From: Vagococcus acidifermentans
GTDB taxonomy: Bacteria; Bacillota; Bacilli; Lactobacillales; Vagococcaceae
Assembly (NCBI RefSeq): GCF_003987655.1
Contig: NZ_NGKC01000003.1
Location: 171,309 to 235,308 of the forward strand
DNA length: 64,000 nucleotides
Direction: 5' to 3'
The notes beneath the pieces are model-generated. The model worked only from the letters and a program-made list of their open reading frames with translations. It made no database searches and was not told where the DNA came from. Below, one piece after another: positions 43,573 through 52,119 of the stretch. Made by a program: the position numbers and the translations under genes. The stretch's first letter is position 1; every line of letters starts with the position of its first letter.

Positions 43573-44673
43573 TCATTTCTCCCAGTGAATCGCTTTTGTG
43601 ACAATATTCGGGTGCTTATAAACTTGCAGCGGCAAGTTGACGATATTGTTTTGTTTCCAGCGGTCAATCATCGGCAGGATTTCGTCTTTTTGATTGAAGA
43701 GGACAATCCCGCAATCGCCTCCGCCGGCGCCGGACGATTTGGCAGCTCCGCCGACTTCTTCCGCAAGGGTGCAAAGAGTAGTCAGCGCTTCTGTTTCGAT
43801 GTCGATGCCGCTTTTGGCCGATAATGAATTCAACAGCGCGCGCGAACGCCGGATATTTTTTTGAATGGCGGTCACATCGTTTTGGTAAAAAGCGTCAATC
43901 ATCCGGTTGACGGTTTCTTTGCTGTCAGCAAGAAACTGGCGGTAAAAACCGTTCATCTCGCTTTTTTCATCTTTCATCTGGTCAACCAGAAATGTTGTCG
44001 ACGCGGGTGTTCCCGTCCAGCCGATCAGCAGGCGCAAATCTTCAGGTGCCGTCAGCGGTTCAATCATCAGCTGAGGCCACGGCAGGCTGATGAGCTCGGT
44101 CAGCGGCAGCTGCTGCATCTTCTCCAGCACCCATTCCCGCTCAAAGCAGGAATAGGCCAGCCAGCCTTCGTAGGAGCTGGCTGCTAAATCACCAAATGAC
44201 CCGTTGCTGTTTAACGACAGATGAGTCACTGCTGCCAGTTTATAAAGCAATTCTGATGTGTATGAAATATTGTAAAAACGCAGCAGTGCTTTAATCGTTG
44301 CGATAGTGACGGCGCCGCTTGAGCCCAAGCCATATTTCCGGCCGTCTTTATTATCCAGCTCGCTTTGGACTTCCAAGTCGAAAAATTGGAGGGTATGTCC
44401 AAGCTCTTTGATGTACTGTTCTGTAATTGTAATAGATTTAGCAATGTAGGAAAAAGGATTTTCCCGCTCGTCGATGTAAAAGCGTCCGTTTCGTCTTGTC
44501 CAAGGAATCGCAATCCCGTTGGAATAACTCGAGCGTATCGTTCCTTGTGCTGATTTTTCCAAAATCACCGTAACAAACTGGTCCAACGCGACGAGAATCG
44601 CCGGATGACCCGGTTCGAGCACTGCGTATTCGCCGGCGATGTACAGTTTGCCGGGTGCACTTGCCTTTATCAA
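43573..44673 (-). CDS. pmk: Phosphomevalonate kinase
   Basis: A 367-residue GHMP kinase that phosphorylates mevalonate 5-phosphate. ASAPGKLYIAGEYAVLEPGHP is the N-terminal signature, KYGLGSSGAVTIA the phosphate-binding loop and KSSGAGGGDCGI the C-terminal motif. The start is TTG 44673, 8 bases after AAAGGAG; the frame extends further upstream into mvaD but the family begins here. The order mvk-mvaD-pmk-fni is the classical Gram-positive cocci operon. Confidence 0.92.
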   Translation of the reverse strand: MIKASAPGKLYIAGEYAVLEPGHPAILVALDQFVTVILEKSAQGTIRSSYSNGIAIPWTRRNGRFYIDERENPFSYIAKSITITEQYIKELGHTLQFFDLEVQSELDNKDGRKYGLGSSGAVTIATIKALLRFYNISYTSELLYKLAAVTHLSLNSNGSFGDLAASSYEGWLAYSCFEREWVLEKMQQLPLTELISLPWPQLMIEPLTAPEDLRLLIGWTGTPASTTFLVDQMKDEKSEMNGFYRQFLADSKETVNRMIDAFYQNDVTAIQKNIRRSRALLNSLSAKSGIDIETEALTTLCTLAEEVGGAAKSSGAGGGDCGIVLFNQKDEILPMIDRWKQNNIVNLPLQVYKHPNIVTKAIHWEK

Positions 44674-44687
44674 CAAAATCTCTCCTT

Positions 44688-45686
44688 TTAATACTGCCAC
44701 TCCGCTTCCGAAAGCACTTTGATGCCCGGACCGGGTCGTGACACGATAATCTGCTGAGAGGAAAACTCTGTCAGCAATTCTTCTTTGATTCGTTCGCTGT
44801 CCGAATAACGGCAAAGAACTTTGACGTTCGGACCAGCATCCATTGTAACATAACAAGGAGTGCCGTTACAGCGTATTTGTGTGATTTTTTGAATCGCACG
44901 GATGGAATCAGGTTCCCAATAGGAAAACGGGGGGACGGCTCCCAGCATCGTGCCGTGCATTTTCATGCCGTTCGATTCCGTGATTTCACCGAGTCGTGTA
45001 AAGTCGCGTTCGGCAATCGCTTGTTTCATTTGCTGCAAATCGGTTTCAGCTGTTGTTACCCAAGCCGGGTAGAAGGGAGAAGTGTCAACCGTCCGTTTCA
45101 TGCCTTCGCGGCTGGAAATTGCTTTTTTACCAGTATTGACGGCAATAATAATCATGCCGATATCCCAATCAGCATCGTCGACCGGTATCGCGTAACTCGA
45201 TCCGCTTTGCTCGTCTTGGCCTTTGTGCCATTCCACAAACCCGCCGTAAAGACTGCGTGTGGCGCTCCCGCTGCCTCGTCGAGCATAGGTTGAGAGTGTC
45301 TGTTTGTCTAAACGTAAGCCAAACGCCTCGTTTGCTGCACCCGCCAACGCGGCAAAAGCAGAGGCAGAAGATGCAAGACCGGCTGCAGTCGGCACATGAT
45401 TGTAACTGTCAATCCGTGCGCGTGTGCTGCTTGCGGCAGTTCGCCTGAACAGATCGAGAAAACGACTGATTTTCGCTGTTTCCTTTGCGCCTTGCAAGCG
45501 GCCGTTTAAATAAAACACATCGTCAGTTAGCCGGTCATCAAGGGATACTTTCGTATCTGTATAAAAAGCGTCAAGTGTTAACGACAAACTGCTGTTCATC
45601 GGAAGGAACAGCGCCTCAGACCTTTTTCCCCAATATTTGATTAAGGCGATGTTCGTGTGGGCACGACAAATGCCGGTAGTTATCAT
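44688..45686 (-). CDS. mvaD: Diphosphomevalonate decarboxylase
   Basis: A 332-residue GHMP-type enzyme that makes isopentenyl diphosphate. The signature AHTNIALIKYWGKR at about 9-22, the ASSASAFAALA loop and the catalytic Asp segment TMDAGPNVK are present. ATG overlaps the mvk stop by 4 bases. Confidence 0.95.
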   Translation of the reverse strand: MITTGICRAHTNIALIKYWGKRSEALFLPMNSSLSLTLDAFYTDTKVSLDDRLTDDVFYLNGRLQGAKETAKISRFLDLFRRTAASSTRARIDSYNHVPTAAGLASSASAFAALAGAANEAFGLRLDKQTLSTYARRGSGSATRSLYGGFVEWHKGQDEQSGSSYAIPVDDADWDIGMIIIAVNTGKKAISSREGMKRTVDTSPFYPAWVTTAETDLQQMKQAIAERDFTRLGEITESNGMKMHGTMLGAVPPFSYWEPDSIRAIQKITQIRCNGTPCYVTMDAGPNVKVLCRYSDSERIKEELLTEFSSQQIIVSRPGPGIKVLSEAEWQY

Positions 45687-46630
45687 AATGTTTCACCCAT
45701 TTCATACAGCCATGTCGACACAGCACCGGCATTCCGTAATGCGCGTGCTATGTTGGCTGCTGCTTGTTTTGTTTCTGCGAGGGCAATCATACAGCCGCCG
45801 CGGCCGCCGCCGGTCAGCTTGGCACCGAGGGCCTGATGGGTCAGTGCTGTCATGACCAGTTTATCAAGTTCTGGCGAGGACGCCCCCAATTGCTGCAGAC
45901 AGTAATGTGCTTCTGTCATCTTCTGACCAAGTGTTTGCGGCATGTCGGCATGCAGGCACTGGCGGACGTCATCCGTCAGTCTGCCGAGCCGGTCGATATA
46001 CATCTGGATTTGTTGTGATTTGTCGGAATGCAGCATGTCAGCAATGGTTTGGACTGCCTCTTTTGTCCGCCCGGTTTTTCCTGTATCGCCAACAATGAGA
46101 ACGGCATTCAATTTGCTTGCCAATGGTTCACAGACACTGCCTTTGATGTAATAATAAGGCGTATCGCTGCTTGTCATCAGCGCATCAAGGCCGCTTGGGT
46201 TGCCGTGCGCAATTTTTTCCGAGACAGCCACAATGTCCAGCAGCTCGTTTTGTGTCAAAGGTATTTGAAAGTAATCGTAAATTGCCCGCACCGTTGCAAC
46301 GGCGACAGCAGCACTGGAGCCCATGCCGCGTTCTGCCGGAACGGCGCTGTTGATGACTAGTTTAAAGCGGCTGTTTTTCTTATCCAGCCTGTCAAGACAG
46401 ATTTCCACCGTTTTCTTTAAACTGTCAAGCAGTTCCGGCATGTCTGTCAAGAGTCCTGAGTAAAAATCGCACTCAATCGAAATCTCATTTGCAGAATCAG
46501 TTACTTCTGCTTCTATATAGGCGGAAGGTAATGGAAAGGCGATGGCAGGTTTCCGGTAAACAACCGAGTGTTCACCAATTAAAATGATTTTGCCATTGGC
46601 ATGTCCTACGCCAGTTTTAATCTTTTCCAT
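45683..46630 (-). CDS. mvk: Mevalonate kinase
   Basis: A 315-residue GHMP kinase. GHANGKIILIGEHSVVYRKPAIAF is represented at the N-terminus (GEHSVV motif), RGMGSSAAVAVA is the ATP loop and KLTGGGRGGCMIAL the third motif. It starts the mevalonate operon; HMG-CoA synthase and reductase are not in this window. ATG 46630 follows an AGAGGGG site. Confidence 0.95.
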   Translation of the reverse strand: MEKIKTGVGHANGKIILIGEHSVVYRKPAIAFPLPSAYIEAEVTDSANEISIECDFYSGLLTDMPELLDSLKKTVEICLDRLDKKNSRFKLVINSAVPAERGMGSSAAVAVATVRAIYDYFQIPLTQNELLDIVAVSEKIAHGNPSGLDALMTSSDTPYYYIKGSVCEPLASKLNAVLIVGDTGKTGRTKEAVQTIADMLHSDKSQQIQMYIDRLGRLTDDVRQCLHADMPQTLGQKMTEAHYCLQQLGASSPELDKLVMTALTHQALGAKLTGGGRGGCMIALAETKQAAANIARALRNAGAVSTWLYEMGETL

Positions 46631-46639
46631 ACATACCCC

Positions 46640-47082
46640 TCTTACTTAAATGAATTTTGCCATCCTTATCATACAGTATCTTTGAATAAATAAGGGCTTA
46701 AATTGGCTTTTTTTATCAATTTTTATATATTTTTAATAAATTTTTAGTGGTTGGCGGATAAAAAAAGGAGAGTTGGTTAAAGTGATACAAACAAATCTAA
46801 CTATGTTGACCGGACTTTAGAAAAAGGAGCTGTGTTTTTTGGTTGCTGTCATGTCTTTGCTTGATGGTTTATGAAGCTGACAAAATCATCTGGAAAGACA
46901 ATTTTTGTATGTCTGCATGTGACTTTATCAATCAGTTTATTGGAATAAAAGGTGAATGTGCTGTTTTCTGTGTATCAAAAACGCTTAAAAGAAACGCTGA
47001 TGTTTTTAGGGGGATGCAACTTTCAAATTAACGTGATGGGCGGAAAAAAGTAATCATGTAAAAACACATAAAACTTTCAGAA
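46640..47082. other. Gene-poor region before ilvE with two micro-ORFs
   Basis: No conventional gene is supported. Two micro-ORFs have good ribosome sites: GTG 46782-TAG 46820 (12 residues, GGAG 11 bases upstream) and TTG 46839-TGA 46874 (11 residues, MVAVMSLLDGL, GGAG 9 bases upstream). They could be leader peptides of ilvE or remnants. A longer frame at 46843-47031 has no ribosome site. Confidence 0.3.
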
Positions 47083-47122
47083 TTGACTAAATATTCTGTG
47101 TATTTTGTGGTAAAATAGTCAA
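47083..47122 (+). promoter_or_regulatory. ilvE promoter with inverted repeat and CodY-like box
   Basis: TGGTAAAAT (47108-47116) is an extended -10. Perfect arms TTGACTA (47083-47089) and TAGTCAA (47116-47122) surround it. AATATTCTGTGTATT (47090-47104) matches 11 of 15 positions of the CodY motif AATTTTCWGAAAATT, plausible for a branched-chain amino acid gene. Confidence 0.5.
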
Positions 47123-47145
47123 CATATAGAAAGGAGAGTCAAGAT

Positions 47146-48165
47146 ATGACACAAATTGATTGGGATAATTTAGGTTTTTCTTATATAAAGACGCCTTTTC
47201 GTTATATCTCTCACTGGAAAAACGGGAGTTGGGATGAAGGACGGCTGACTGAGGATAACCAGCTGCACATCAGTGAAGGGTCGCCTGCACTGCATTATGG
47301 TCAGCAATGTTTCGAAGGATTGAAAGCATACCGCTGTAAAGACGGTTCGATTAATCTGTTCCGCGTGCAAGAAAATGCAAAACGGATGAACCGCAGTGCG
47401 TCACGATTGATGATGGCCAATGTGCCTGAAGAAAAATTTGTTGATGCAGTCAAACAAGTGGTAACTGCGAACAAAGACTATGTCCCGCCATACGGCAGCG
47501 GCGGCACGTTGTATTTGCGCCCGCTGCTCATCGGTGTAGGAGACAGCATCGGCGTGCAACCGGCAGATGAGTACATCTTCACAGTCTTTTGCATGCCGGT
47601 AGGTGCTTATTTCAAAGGCGGATTGAAACCGACGAATTTTATTATTTCCGATTATGACCGTGCAGCACCTCAAGGGACTGGTGCTGTGAAAGTCGGCGGG
47701 AATTATGCGGCCAGCATTTTACCCGGCGAAGATGCCAAAGCGCGTTCATTTTCCGACTGTATTTATCTGGACCCGGCAACGCATACTAAAATAGAAGAAG
47801 TCGGCTCAGCCAACTTCTTTGGAATTACGTACGATGATGAATTTATCACACCGATTTCGCCGTCGATTTTGCCGAGCATCACCAAATACTCATTGCTCTA
47901 CCTGGCAGAAAACCGCTTGGGTCTAAAAGCGATTGAAGGGGATGTCTACTTGAGTGAACTGGACCGATATAAAGAAGCTGGTGCTTGCGGCACAGCAGCA
48001 GTCATCTCTCCAATCGGAGGCATCCAATATGGCGACACGTTCCATGTTTTCCATAGTGAAACGGAAGTAGGTCCAATTACCAAGAAGCTGTATGATGAAC
48101 TGACAGGTATCCAATTTGGGGATGTAGCGGCTCCAGAAGGCTGGATAATGAAAGCAGTACAATAA
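47146..48165 (+). CDS. ilvE: Branched-chain amino acid aminotransferase
   Basis: A 339-residue fold-type IV PLP enzyme for Leu, Ile and Val. PLP lysine is Lys182 in GAVKVGGNYAAS; LHYGQQCFEGLKAYR and the ending EVGPITKKLYDELTGIQFGD are family features. ATG follows AAAGGAGAG. It is monocistronic, with a candidate CodY site at its promoter. Confidence 0.96.
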   Translation: MTQIDWDNLGFSYIKTPFRYISHWKNGSWDEGRLTEDNQLHISEGSPALHYGQQCFEGLKAYRCKDGSINLFRVQENAKRMNRSASRLMMANVPEEKFVDAVKQVVTANKDYVPPYGSGGTLYLRPLLIGVGDSIGVQPADEYIFTVFCMPVGAYFKGGLKPTNFIISDYDRAAPQGTGAVKVGGNYAASILPGEDAKARSFSDCIYLDPATHTKIEEVGSANFFGITYDDEFITPISPSILPSITKYSLLYLAENRLGLKAIEGDVYLSELDRYKEAGACGTAAVISPIGGIQYGDTFHVFHSETEVGPITKKLYDELTGIQFGDVAAPEGWIMKAVQ

Positions 48166-48182
48166 TCCAAGGGATAACTATT

Positions 48183-48213
48183 AAAAGCCGGTGACTGCGA
48201 GCCACCGGCTTTT
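48183..48213. terminator. Bidirectional terminator between ilvE and the ABC-like gene
   Basis: AAAAGCCGGTG pairs with CACCGGCTTTT across a 9-base loop; its last two bases overlap the end of the minus-strand gene. Confidence 0.85.
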
Positions 48214-48784
48214 AAGCATTAATCAGCTTCATCATGTCATTGAGCGTCAAGTACTGGTCGTAAATAGCCGGCTCCTTAGGGACGTCGCCTCTGGTGGTGA
48301 CTAGTACGACCGCTGTATTCTGATTCTCCCGGATCATTTTGAAGACGGGGAGAATCGAGGCAATAAATTCCTCTGAGGCATGGTTCTTGGCATCATCGAA
48401 AAAGATGATGCTTTTTTGAAGAATGATGGCACGTGCCAGCTGGATGATAATTGTTTCCTCGACACTCAGCTGGCTTGCATCCTTTTTCAGTTGAGACATG
48501 CTTAAACGAAAAAATTTAGCCATTTCAGGCAGCTCTGACAGAATCAGTTCCCTGTCTTTCTTTTGCAGCCCGATAAGCATGTTGTCGATAGCCGGCAAAT
48601 AAGGCAGCATAATCTGATTATAGCCAAGCAAACTGACTTGATTGAGCTGTATATGTTTGTCGAGCAGCTTGCCTATTTCTTTCTTGCATGCCTCTGATGA
48701 GGATGCCACATCATAAATGAGCGACAGTTTATGACTCAACAATCGGTCCAACTGGTGAAGTTGAGTCTCGATTTTTTTTTGCAT
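48212..48784 (-). CDS. Degenerate ABC-type ATPase-like protein
   Basis: A 190-residue protein with the layout of an ABC ATPase but without its catalytic residues. The Walker A place (LIYDVASSSEACKKEI, about 22-37) lacks GxxGxGKS/T; the Q-loop area LGYNQIMLPYLPAIDN and the helical domain are recognisable; the signature is LSVEE (106-110) in place of LSGGE; Walker B reads IIFFDDA (Glu to Asp) and the H-loop His is Thr164. It cannot be expected to hydrolyse ATP normally. It follows an FtsX-like membrane gene by 18 bases. It could be a non-enzymatic partner or a decaying gene that still has an intact frame. Confidence 0.6.
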   Translation of the reverse strand: MQKKIETQLHQLDRLLSHKLSLIYDVASSSEACKKEIGKLLDKHIQLNQVSLLGYNQIMLPYLPAIDNMLIGLQKKDRELILSELPEMAKFFRLSMSQLKKDASQLSVEETIIIQLARAIILQKSIIFFDDAKNHASEEFIASILPVFKMIRENQNTAVVLVTTRGDVPKEPAIYDQYLTLNDMMKLINA

Positions 48785-48802
48785 GATATCTCTGCACCTT
48801 CG

Positions 48803-49582
48803 TTAATAATAGAAAACTTGATAGCATCTGGAAATTACGCTGTAAAAGCCTAGAGAAGATACAATCAAAAAGAGTCCGACGAGTATCAAAAAACTTCGTA
48901 GAAAAATTTGGAACAGTTGAAACAGCGGCATGTCATACCCGTAATTAATTGCCAGCGCTGTATCGCTGAAAGGGATGATGAGCCGCCTGTCTTTCTCCGA
49001 ATCATCGTTGTTCGGTGTGTCTGATGTTTGTCTGTCAGTTAAATCCGGATGATTGACGAGTTCGACAGCGACTTGTTTTTCCAGCAAGTGCTGGTCGAGC
49101 TGATAGATTGAACGAACAATATCTGCTTTAAAAAGAAAAAGAACGACAGCGACGAGGATAAAGCTGGTCATCACCGAAATGAAAAGCTCCATTAAAAAAC
49201 TGATAGCAATACCGTATTTGGGGACGTTCATATAGCGCAGCGACTGGATATCTGATTTGCGTCTGCGGGCAGTCAGGTAACTGAAGAGAAAAAAGCTCAG
49301 TGCCGACAAAATTAAACAGCCGATCAGGACGATGCGGTAAGAAGTAACCAGCACGCTGCTGGATGCCTGCACAGTCGCATAGATTTGCGAGATAAATGCA
49401 GGACCTTTGTCTTTAAACAACGCCCATTGTTCGCGTACGATGCGGCTGTTGATTTGCTGAATATGAATCAGCTGCATGACGGTCATTAACAAAAGAAGCA
49501 GCAAAGAAAACAGTACACAAAAAAACAAAGCGCTTTTTTTATGATATTTTGTTCCTGAATAAGCTGTTTTGATCAGTCTCAT
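48803..49582 (-). CDS. FtsX-like membrane protein
   Basis: A 259-residue protein with four predicted helices (about 18-40, 80-105, 120-150 and 225-255) and an extracellular polar segment rich in Asp and Gln at 170-215. The RRRKSDIQSLRYMNVPKYGI loop after the second helix is the typical cytoplasmic coupling segment of FtsX/MacB permeases. It probably works with the degenerate ABC-like protein encoded next to it. The exact function is unknown; peptide resistance or export are possible. Confidence 0.6.
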   Translation of the reverse strand: MRLIKTAYSGTKYHKKSALFFCVLFSLLLLLLMTVMQLIHIQQINSRIVREQWALFKDKGPAFISQIYATVQASSSVLVTSYRIVLIGCLILSALSFFLFSYLTARRRKSDIQSLRYMNVPKYGIAISFLMELFISVMTSFILVAVVLFLFKADIVRSIYQLDQHLLEKQVAVELVNHPDLTDRQTSDTPNNDDSEKDRRLIIPFSDTALAINYGYDMPLFQLFQIFLRSFLILVGLFLIVSSLGFYSVISRCYQVFYY

Positions 49583-49704
49583 CTGCCTGCCTCCAAATTA
49601 TGGTAATAATTATAATCGGAATATGTGAAAAAACTATGAATAAAGGGAAATAAAACATTGATTTATTCTGTGTTTGTGTTTTTTTAATAATCAAATCCGC
49701 AAAA

Positions 49705-49757
49705 TAAAAAACAGAGATTGTCGACACTTTCAAAAAGTGTGCAATCTCTGTTTTGAG
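49705..49757 (-). terminator. Terminator of ltaS
   Basis: ACAGAGATTG and CAATCTCTGT form the outer stem with an inner CACTTT/AAAGTG pair; a T run follows on the minus strand. Confidence 0.88.
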
Positions 49758-49767
49758 CATCAGCTAT

Positions 49768-51906
49768 TTACTGGCTGGAACTGGATGAGGTTGTTTCGTC
49801 TTTGACAGGTCCGTAATACTCCTGAAAAGATTTGGTGCTGTACAGGTCGACCGTCGATTTGCCGCCGTTTTTCGAATAGAGGCTGGTCGACTCGTCGCCT
49901 TTCTCATTCTCAATGGCTCTCATCTTTTCAACTGCGTTTTTATAATCATAATCATCCGGATTTACCGGTGTCAGCCCGCTATCGGTATAGAAGCGGAGCA
50001 GGTCGCCGTTTGTCAGCGCGTCCGACATACTCAATTGCTGTTCTACTTTTTCAGTGAGTGCATCGATTTCTTGCTGCTGTTCTGGTGTCAATTCTTCAAT
50101 CAAAAGCTGTGTTTGATTATCATAAACGGATTTGCCGACCACTGTGTATTTAGGTGTCATAAAGTCGCCGTTTCGGAAAGCAACCAGGTTTTCATGTTCT
50201 TTGGACAGCATGTCTTGTCCCAAGAACAAGTAAGGTTTGCTGTCAATGCCAAGCAAGTGCAAGAGAGTCGGCAGCATGTCAACTTGTCCGACAAATGTAT
50301 CTGAGACAAAGCCGTTTGTTTGTCCGGGAATATGGTACATCACCGGCACGCGCTGCATCTGTGCATCATCGAAGTCGCTCCACTGGTCTTTCTCTTTACC
50401 GACCAACTCAGCCAAGTCTTTGTTACGTGAACGGGAGATGCCGAAATGATCTCCGTAAAGGACGATGACGGAATTGTCATACAGTCCGCTGGCTTTCAAG
50501 TAGTTGAAGAACTCTTCAACTGCCTTGTCCAAATAATTGGCTGTGGCAAAGTAACCATTGATGGTAGTATCCGCAGTATCAGCCATCGGGAAGCCGGCTT
50601 CATCATCCTTAAATTCTGAATAAGGATAATGATTGGAAACAGCAATAAACTTGGAATAGAACGGCTGCTGCAAATGTTCCAAATATTGTACGGATTGCTC
50701 GAAAAACGGTTTGTCATGCAGCCCGTATTGGAATGAATTGTTTTCATTGACATCATAGTAGCTGCTGTCGAAAAAGTAGTCATAGCCTAAGCGTTTGTAT
50801 GTTTCATTCCGGTTCCAGAAGGTGCCGCCGTTGCCATGGAAGACAGCAGACGTATATCCGGCAGCCTGATTCAAGATGGCCGGTGCGGCCTGGAACGTGT
50901 TTTTATCGCCTAATTGTGTGAACAATGGTCCTTGACTTAAACCAAAGAATGAGTTTTCCAAAAGTGTCTCAGCATCACTGGTTTTACCGGAGCTGACTTG
51001 GTGAAACGCATTTTCAAAACTGTACGTCGCATTGGAATGGTACAAACTGTTGATGAACGGTGTGACTTCGTGTTCCACACCTTGTTCGTCTGTCAGCTTG
51101 TAATCAATCAGAAACTGCTGGAAGCTTTCCAGATGGACGTAAATGACGTTTCGTCCCTTGGCGATACCAAAGGTGCTGTCATTCGGCTTGGCATAGTGCT
51201 CTTTGGCATATGCCGCCACATCGACCAAGTCGTTTTCACTTGCCTGCGCACGGTTTTTGTTGGCATTATAAGTCTGCACACCGTCATACACGGTGAACAC
51301 GTCAAGTCCCAAGTATTTCACGATATGGTCTCTTGAAAAAGTCCGTTTCAACAATTCAGGACGGCTGGCCTCAGCCATCGTCAGGTTGACGGAAAATGCA
51401 AATGCCGCAAAACAGGTCATTGCAAACGCGTTGCGCGCTTTGATCGGGCGTGTATCAACTTTGATTTTTTTAGTGGCCAGCATGACAATGAGAACAATGA
51501 TATCCAGCCAGTACAAAATATCATACGGCCGAAACAATCTCAGAGCACTTTCTCCTAAACCAGAGGCCACTTTGCCGACACCAAGAATGGTGTTGATGGT
51601 GATAAAGTCGCTGAATTCCCGGTAATACACGATATTCGAGAAGAGCAGCAGAGTATTCAACCCAGTAATAATCATGACTGTCAGATAGTATTTTTTCGAG
51701 CCTCTCACATAGAGGGCTGCGGACAGCAGAAATAGTGTCGTCGCTATCGGATTAATCAATAGTATGAAGTACTGGAAGATGTTTTCAACTCCCAAATTGA
51801 ATTCAATCAGGTAGGCAAAACAGGTTTTCAGCCAAAAGAAAACGGCTACTATCGCAAAGAATCCGATTCTTGTATTTAGCCAGTTTGGCGTATAATTCCG
51901 TTTCAA
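49768..51906 (-). CDS. ltaS: Lipoteichoic acid synthase
   Basis: A 712-residue membrane enzyme that polymerises glycerol phosphate onto the glycolipid anchor. Five helices fill residues 10-175 and a sulfatase-fold domain lies outside the membrane. Active-site residues known from LtaS are present: Glu260 (VHLESFQ), nucleophile Thr309 (SSGKTSDAE), Asp486 and His487 (LYGDHFG), and the FHGNGGTFWNR substrate segment. The Ser-rich tail ends the protein. It is monocistronic. Confidence 0.94.
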   Translation of the reverse strand: MKRNYTPNWLNTRIGFFAIVAVFFWLKTCFAYLIEFNLGVENIFQYFILLINPIATTLFLLSAALYVRGSKKYYLTVMIITGLNTLLLFSNIVYYREFSDFITINTILGVGKVASGLGESALRLFRPYDILYWLDIIVLIVMLATKKIKVDTRPIKARNAFAMTCFAAFAFSVNLTMAEASRPELLKRTFSRDHIVKYLGLDVFTVYDGVQTYNANKNRAQASENDLVDVAAYAKEHYAKPNDSTFGIAKGRNVIYVHLESFQQFLIDYKLTDEQGVEHEVTPFINSLYHSNATYSFENAFHQVSSGKTSDAETLLENSFFGLSQGPLFTQLGDKNTFQAAPAILNQAAGYTSAVFHGNGGTFWNRNETYKRLGYDYFFDSSYYDVNENNSFQYGLHDKPFFEQSVQYLEHLQQPFYSKFIAVSNHYPYSEFKDDEAGFPMADTADTTINGYFATANYLDKAVEEFFNYLKASGLYDNSVIVLYGDHFGISRSRNKDLAELVGKEKDQWSDFDDAQMQRVPVMYHIPGQTNGFVSDTFVGQVDMLPTLLHLLGIDSKPYLFLGQDMLSKEHENLVAFRNGDFMTPKYTVVGKSVYDNQTQLLIEELTPEQQQEIDALTEKVEQQLSMSDALTNGDLLRFYTDSGLTPVNPDDYDYKNAVEKMRAIENEKGDESTSLYSKNGGKSTVDLYSTKSFQEYYGPVKDETTSSSSSQ

Positions 51907-52076
51907 TGTATTAATCTTCCTTTCTTAGGTCAAACATATGCTTAACAAAAATACAGCTAAACATTTAACCCTAATTTTACATTCAAATAAAATGGCTGTC
52001 AATCAATTTTCCTTTACATTTAAGTAATTCAGACTCAAGTCGTATAAAAAAGTTACCTAATAACAGGGAAAACTGA

Positions 52077-52099
52077 TATAGTATGTAATAGATACTATA
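52077..52099. promoter_or_regulatory. Inverted repeat at the promoter of the methyltransferase gene
   Basis: TATAGTAT (52077-52084) and ATACTATA (52092-52099) are perfect arms around a 7-base centre, overlapping -10-like sequence 21 bases before the start codon. Confidence 0.4.
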
Positions 52100-52119
52100 A
52101 AATAAAGTAGGTCACAATT

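Noticed and set aside
43569..43667. N-terminal extension of fni and of pmk (to 44856)
   Set aside because: Both frames stay open into the upstream gene, but family starts and ribosome sites fit 43568 and 44673.
46843..47031. A 62-codon frame before ilvE
   Set aside because: No ribosome site or family likeness; it overlaps the micro-ORF with the better site.
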